A stretch of DNA of 7,862 nt from Burkholderiales bacterium (GTDB lineage Bacteria; Pseudomonadota; Gammaproteobacteria; Burkholderiales; Casimicrobiaceae). Made by a program: the position numbers and the translations under genes. This document shows, piece by piece, positions 5,578 to 7,862 of this stretch (positions within the stretch are counted from its first letter, which is position 1; each line of letters opens with the position of its first letter). The notes beneath the pieces are model-generated. The model was not told the DNA's origin. It did not search any database and saw only the letters and a program-made list of their open reading frames with translations. The stretch is from contig JAICVH010000094.1 of NCBI GenBank assembly GCA_025935435.1, forward strand, positions 1 through 7,862, given 5' to 3'.

Positions 5578-6762
5578 CTACCGCGTGCTCGCAGGCACCC
5601 GCTCGCGGAACGGACTGCCCGCTTCGAGTTCGCCGATCGAATGCGCGACGTCGGTTCGTTCGCGCGCGCAGTACTCGGCGATCGCCGCTGCAAATGCACG
5701 ATCGGCGATGGCGTGCGCGGAATGCGTCGGCGTCGGGAGCAGACCGCGCGCGAGCTTGTGGATACCCTGCGCGCCGCCTTCGAAGGATCCGATACCGCGC
5801 TCGATGCAGAATTCGATCGCCTGGTAGTAGCACGCCTCGAAATGCAGGCCCGGAATGTATTCGCGCGTGCCCCAGTAACGTCCCCATAACGTATCGGCGT
5901 TGAAGACGTCGAGGGCCGCGCACAGCCGCCGACCGTCCCGATATCCGACGACGAGCAGCAGGTTCTGTCCGAGCGTTTCCGCAATCGCGTCGAAGAAGTC
6001 CAGCGTCAGGTACGGCGTCGAGTGATGCGCGCGATACGTGCGCTCGTAACATTCGAAGAAGAACGCCCGATCGGCGGCGTCGATGTCCGTCCCGCACTTG
6101 CGCACGAACGTGACGCCGCATTCATTCAGGCGGCGTCGCTCCTGTCGGATCTTCTTGCGCTTGTCGTGATTGAAGGCGGCGAGAAAATCCGCGAAATCGC
6201 GGTATCCCGCGTTTCGCCAATGGAACTGGACGCCGTCGCGCATCAACATGCCTGTCGCCGACAACTCACGCGACTGCGCGTCGTCGGTAAAGAGCACGTG
6301 CAGCGATGAAAACCCGTCCGCGAGCCCATCCAGCGCGCGGGCGAGCAATGCTCGGCGCGTCGCCGCGGCGGGCGCGAGCATGCGCGGCCCCGGCACCGGG
6401 GTGAACGGCACAGCCGCGACGAGCTTCGGGTAGTAGCGCCGTCCGTAACGGCGATACGCGTCGGCCCATCCCCAGTCGAATACATATTCGCCGTAACTGT
6501 GCGCCTTCGCGTACAGCGGCATCGCGCCGATCAGCTCGGTGCCGTTCCACGCCGTCAGGTAGCGCGGCTGCCAGCCCGTCTGTGGCGCGGCGCACCCCGT
6601 CGAATGCAGCGCAGACAGATACGCATGCGACAGCAGCGGCAATGACGGCGCAAGCGCATTCCAGTCGGCCGGATCGATGCTCGAGAGCGCGACGTCTTCG
6701 CGCACCAGCGGAGCGATGGCGATCGGAGGCCTCGATCGAGAGTAGGGTACGGGTGCGTGCAT
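5578..6762 (-). CDS. FemAB-like / GNAT-fold protein (DUF482, peptidogalycan-type)
   Basis: The product is 394 residues and belongs to the family annotated as GNAT N-acetyltransferase or peptidogalycan biosynthesis protein (DUF482, FemAB-like). FemAB relatives use aminoacyl-tRNA or acyl donors to modify cell-wall or other substrates, but this subfamily has no reaction I can name with confidence. The basic FNHDKRKKIRQERRRL (197-212) is the clearest family signature. WGWADAYRRYGRRYYPKL (97-114), PVPGPRML (122-129), WGRYWG (293-298) and FEGGAQGIHKLARG (327-340) also look conserved. There is no signal peptide or membrane segment, so it is cytoplasmic. The ATG at 6762 (read on the minus strand) precedes the family region by about 15 residues. 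The frame stays open far upstream, over nadE, but that part is unlike the family. No Shine-Dalgarno sequence precedes the start. It is convergent with rluB and divergent from nadE. Confidence 0.85.
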   Translation of the reverse strand: MHAPVPYSRSRPPIAIAPLVREDVALSSIDPADWNALAPSLPLLSHAYLSALHSTGCAAPQTGWQPRYLTAWNGTELIGAMPLYAKAHSYGEYVFDWGWADAYRRYGRRYYPKLVAAVPFTPVPGPRMLAPAAATRRALLARALDGLADGFSSLHVLFTDDAQSRELSATGMLMRDGVQFHWRNAGYRDFADFLAAFNHDKRKKIRQERRRLNECGVTFVRKCGTDIDAADRAFFFECYERTYRAHHSTPYLTLDFFDAIAETLGQNLLLVVGYRDGRRLCAALDVFNADTLWGRYWGTREYIPGLHFEACYYQAIEFCIERGIGSFEGGAQGIHKLARGLLPTPTHSAHAIADRAFAAAIAEYCARERTDVAHSIGELEAGSPFRERVPASTR

Positions 6763-6834
6763 GACAGGTTGATTGTACGGTGACGCATCGATTGGGGCTG
6801 CGGTGACTCGCCGCGCACGTGCTACCATCGATCG
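6763..6834. promoter_or_regulatory. Divergent intergenic region with two start-proximal -10 boxes
   Basis: The 72 bases separate two divergent starts. For nadE, TGCTACCAT (6820-6828) reads as an extended -10 box (TG-n-TACCAT); transcription would begin about at the nadE ATG (6835). For the minus-strand gene, TACAAT (6777 to 6772) is five-sixths of the consensus and would start transcription about three or four bases before its ATG at 6762. Neither has a clear -35 box at normal spacing. ATCGAT occurs at 6787-6792, and the perfect palindrome ATCGATCGAT covers 6827-6836. No Shine-Dalgarno sequence is present on either side. Promoter calls are by eye. Confidence 0.5.
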
Positions 6835-7862
6835 ATGCGCATTGCGCTCGCGCAACTCAACCAGAAACTCGGCGATCTCGCAGGCAACGCGCGCTCGCTG
6901 CTCGATGCGATCGGCGAAGGACGGCGGGCAGGCGCGGCGCTCACCGTCACTCCAGAGCTTTCCCTTTGCGGTTACCCGCCTGAAGACCTCGTTCTGCGAC
7001 CGGCGTTCCTCGACGCATGTGCAGCCGAACTCGCGGCGATTGCACCCGCAGTCACCGGCACAACGGCACTCGTTGGATTCCCGGAAAGGCATGACGGCGC
7101 TCGTTACAACGCCGTCGCCGTGCTGCGCGACGGCCGCGTCGCTACGGTTTATCGCAAGCATCATCTTCCGAATTACACGGTATTCGATGAGGAGCGCTAC
7201 TTCGAACCTGGGACTGCGCCCTGCGTGTTCGACGTCGAAGGCGTGCGCTGCGGCGTCGTGATCTGCGAGGACTGCTGGTTCGAAGATCCGGCGCGGCAAG
7301 CGCGCGACGCAGGCGCTGAGCTGATCGTCGTGCCGAACGGATCGCCCTATCACACGCGACAGCAGGCTGCGCGCGTCGCGCAGATCGACGCGCGCGTACG
7401 CGAAACCGGCGTCCCGTTCGTCTATGTCAATCGTATCGGCGGCCAGGACGAGCTCGTGTTCGATGGCGCGTCGTTCGTCATGGACGCGGATGGCAGCATC
7501 GCCCAGCAGCTGCCCGCGTGGCATGAAGCGGTTGCGATCGCGGAGTTCGACGGCGCCACGCCGCGTCACGTTCGAGGCGGGCTCGATTCCGCACTCGAGC
7601 CACACGTGTATGCGGCACTGGTGATGGGTGTTCGCGATTATGTCGGCAAGAACCGCTTTCCCGGTGTATTGCTAGGCCTCTCCGGTGGTGTCGACTCCGC
7701 ATTGACGCTCGCGATTGCCGTTGATGCGCTTGGTGCGCAACGTGTTCGCGCGGTGATGATGCCATCGCAATACAGCGCATCGATCAGTCTCGAGGATGCA
7801 CGCGAGATGGCTGGAATCGTGGGTGTGCGCTACGACGAGATTCCGATCGAGCCGATGTTCAA
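6835..7862 (+). CDS. nadE: Glutamine-dependent NAD+ synthetase, 3' end missing
   Basis: This enzyme makes NAD+ from nicotinic acid adenine dinucleotide, ATP and glutamine-derived ammonia, the last step of NAD biosynthesis. The window holds 342 codons and the frame is open at the right edge; the family is about 540 residues, so roughly 200 are missing. The N-terminal nitrilase-fold glutaminase domain (about 1-245) starts MRIALAQLNQ and shows the full catalytic triad: Glu41 in TPEL, Lys108 in YRKHHLPN and Cys144 in VICEDCW. The ATP-pyrophosphatase synthetase domain begins near 255 with the P-loop-like SGGVDSA at 283-289. It is therefore the glutamine-using form, not the short ammonia-only NadE. 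ATG 6835 matches the usual family start, but no Shine-Dalgarno sequence precedes it, and an extended -10-like box ends seven bases upstream. It is divergent from the FemAB-like gene; I see no functional link between the two. Confidence 0.96.
   Translation, partial: MRIALAQLNQKLGDLAGNARSLLDAIGEGRRAGAALTVTPELSLCGYPPEDLVLRPAFLDACAAELAAIAPAVTGTTALVGFPERHDGARYNAVAVLRDGRVATVYRKHHLPNYTVFDEERYFEPGTAPCVFDVEGVRCGVVICEDCWFEDPARQARDAGAELIVVPNGSPYHTRQQAARVAQIDARVRETGVPFVYVNRIGGQDELVFDGASFVMDADGSIAQQLPAWHEAVAIAEFDGATPRHVRGGLDSALEPHVYAALVMGVRDYVGKNRFPGVLLGLSGGVDSALTLAIAVDALGAQRVRAVMMPSQYSASISLEDAREMAGIVGVRYDEIPIEPMF

Noticed and set aside
5034..5984. Minus-strand open frame of 316 codons opposite the rluB tail and running into the FemAB-like gene
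   Set aside because: The translation is Arg/Ser/Ala-rich low complexity and overlaps two better-supported genes. I considered it because the rluB tail is itself low complexity, but the rluB frame continues without a break from its catalytic domain.
6763..7605. Minus-strand frame open for 281 codons upstream of the FemAB-like gene, antisense to nadE
   Set aside because: It is antisense to well-supported nadE, its translation resembles no family, and long open antisense frames are common in GC-rich DNA. The FemAB-like gene is best started at 6762.
1..7862. CRISPR array, tRNA or rRNA gene, insertion sequence, prophage or defence system
   Set aside because: Coding genes fill nearly all of the window, no gap exceeds 72 bases, and no spaced direct repeats, tRNA-like folds, transposase or phage motifs were seen.

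Overview
The window is a GC-rich, densely packed stretch of an ordinary bacterial chromosome. It most resembles a betaproteobacterium, probably Burkholderiales. Four protein features point that way: a 400-residue tryptophanyl-tRNA synthetase with an insertion before the KMSKS loop, a ScpA with a long N-terminal extension, an RluB with a very long basic Gly/His/Pro/Arg tail, and a FemAB-like/GNAT protein of the DUF482 type. The assignment rests on recognising protein families, not on a database search.

Positions 1-5531 (+ strand) look like one operon of six genes with almost no spacing: the 3' part of a YciO-family gene, a membrane site-2 (M50) protease, trpS, scpA, scpB and rluB. scpA starts inside the end of trpS. 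rluB appears to start inside scpB, giving an out-of-frame overlap of about 134 bases. The promoter of this run lies upstream of the window. Most of the products serve translation or RNA modification (YciO-like, TrpRS, RluB); ScpA and ScpB are the non-SMC subunits of the SMC chromosome-condensation complex.

A 46-base convergent gap (5532-5577) separates rluB from a minus-strand FemAB-like/GNAT gene (5578-6762). A 72-base divergent intergenic region (6763-6834) follows, and then nadE, the glutamine-dependent NAD+ synthetase, which runs off the right edge after 342 codons. Both divergent genes lack a Shine-Dalgarno sequence and have -10-like boxes almost on top of their start codons, so both may have leaderless or nearly leaderless mRNAs.

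I found no mobile element, CRISPR array, tRNA or rRNA gene, phage gene or defence gene, and no evidence of an undescribed multi-gene system. The points most worth checking are a four-cysteine motif in TrpRS that resembles the [4Fe-4S] site of Thermotoga TrpRS, the scpB/rluB overprinting, a perfect 10-bp hairpin in the first codons of trpS, and the compact divergent promoter in front of nadE.
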